In this document: piece after piece, positions 63,441-64,000 of the stretch
Layout: the number at the start of each line of letters is the position of its first letter
How positions within the stretch are numbered: the stretch's first letter is position 1
Assembly (NCBI RefSeq): GCF_000527095.1
Contig: NZ_AZUN01000001.1
Coordinates: 3,237,501-3,301,500 of the forward strand
Reading direction: 5' to 3'
Source of the DNA: Methylomicrobium lacus LW14
Lineage (GTDB): Bacteria; Pseudomonadota; Gammaproteobacteria; Methylococcales; Methylomonadaceae
DNA length: 64,000 nt
Notes under the pieces: generated by a model
The model's database searches: none
Told to the model about the DNA's origin: nothing
Seen by the model: only the letters and a program-made list of their open reading frames with translations
Program-made: the position numbers and the translations under genes

Positions 63441-64000
63441 TTAGAAAATCAGCCAGCCGTTCAAGAATAACGTGTTATTGCTGCTCGCGTTTCTGCCCGA
63501 GCCGTCATAGTTGTACTGGGCGCCGTCAAATTTGGTGTAACCCGTGTATTGCAAGGCGAAACGCAAGTTCAGCCAAGGCGAGAGAGTCGAGTCGGATTTA
63601 CCGAAAGGGACATAATCCAGTTCGGCGATGAAACCTTCGCTATTCGGTTTCATCGCTGTGTTGCTCGCATAAAGCAGCGTATCGTGTGAGCCGGTGGTTC
63701 TGAAGTAGCCCAGATTGACGCTGTAGGTTTGATCGTAGGTATAGGAGGCATTCGAATGCAGGGAAAACAACCGATTGTTCATATTCGCGGCGTTTCCTCC
63801 GGCCAAAAAGCCAGAACCAAGCTTTTGATCCTCCCGGATGTAAGAGGCTTTATATTCGAAGATATGCTTGCTGGAACCCAAAAATTGATAGTTCGCATCG
63901 ACACCCAAGTCCGAATATTCGTTTAGACCCAAAGAATGATCGCGGCCCGGAACGATATTGGCACGCAAACCGAAGGTTCCCAGGGAGAAATAATGGCCGC
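63441..64000 (-). CDS. Outer-membrane beta-barrel protein, C-terminal part (runs off the window)
   Basis: The last 186 codons of an amphipathic beta-strand protein; reading continues to the window edge, so no start is given. Alternating strands (HIFEYKASYIREDQ, NASYTYDQTYSVNLGYF, PWLNLRFALQYTGYTKFDG) end in NGWLIF with a terminal Phe, typical of outer-membrane barrels. It may belong to the cytochrome/oxidase neighbourhood. Product name and upstream domains are unknown. Confidence 0.75.
   Translation of the reverse strand, partial: GHYFSLGTFGLRANIVPGRDHSLGLNEYSDLGVDANYQFLGSSKHIFEYKASYIREDQKLGSGFLAGGNAANMNNRLFSLHSNASYTYDQTYSVNLGYFRTTGSHDTLLYASNTAMKPNSEGFIAELDYVPFGKSDSTLSPWLNLRFALQYTGYTKFDGAQYNYDGSGRNASSNNTLFLNGWLIF

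Overview
The window is about 64 kb of GC-moderate (roughly 55% by eye) bacterial chromosome with dense, mostly single-copy metabolic and housekeeping genes. The gene set (dsbA-cytochrome c4-engB neighbourhood, RelA without hydrolase residues, PolA, ParC, rplM-rpsI, AcnA, YheS-type ABC-F, caa3-like oxidase) points to a gammaproteobacterium. The abundance of copper and c-type cytochrome genes would suit a Methylococcales methanotroph, but no pmo or mxa gene is present, so that placement is inference. I see no tRNA, rRNA, CRISPR array, complete insertion sequence or prophage.

Layout. 1-8 kb: oligopeptidase A (partial), pentapeptide protein, CSD/TM2 protein, universal stress protein, ABC-F ATPase, HAD phosphatase, alpha/beta hydrolase, DUF4272. 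8.2-13 kb: a copper island. On the minus strand lies a RiPP metallophore operon (precursor with six E-x-x-C motifs, DUF692/MNIO modifying enzyme, DUF2063 partner). Divergently on the plus strand are copA (multicopper oxidase) and copB. 13-18 kb: dsbA, cytochrome c4, engB, MBL-fold hydrolase, HDOD protein, a candidate structured small RNA or leader, DUF6494. 18-28 kb: acnA, rubredoxin/MBL protein, EamA transporter, phosphotransferase, DksA-type zinc finger, then a translationally coupled MoxR-DUF58-TgpA transglutaminase operon. 28-34 kb: a Spy-like periplasmic protein, then P-type ATPase, a DUF1538 pair (UmpAB-type antiporter), a PII-like protein and a CBS protein, which looks like a cation-homeostasis module. 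34-40 kb: secreted or stress proteins, TIGR04073 protein, parC, thioesterase, ugd. 40-50 kb: relA, transglutaminase, polA, DUF2934, spermidine synthase-like membrane protein. 50-54 kb: GT39-LABN-GT2 lipid/glycan modification genes and rplM-rpsI. 54-64 kb: K+ channel, lipoprotein, DUF2721, then an oxidase gene cluster: CuA/cytochrome c-fused subunit II, subunit I, subunit III, a small membrane protein and a tri-heme cytochrome. A membrane mono-heme protein and a truncated outer-membrane barrel protein close the window.

Most notable: the copper RiPP plus copAB locus; an oxidase subunit I that keeps every metal ligand and the cross-linked Tyr but has Trp in place of the D-channel Glu and Ala in place of the K-channel Lys; a terminator-ended structured RNA upstream of the HDOD gene; and a 176-bp composite inverted-repeat element made of two REP-like hairpins.
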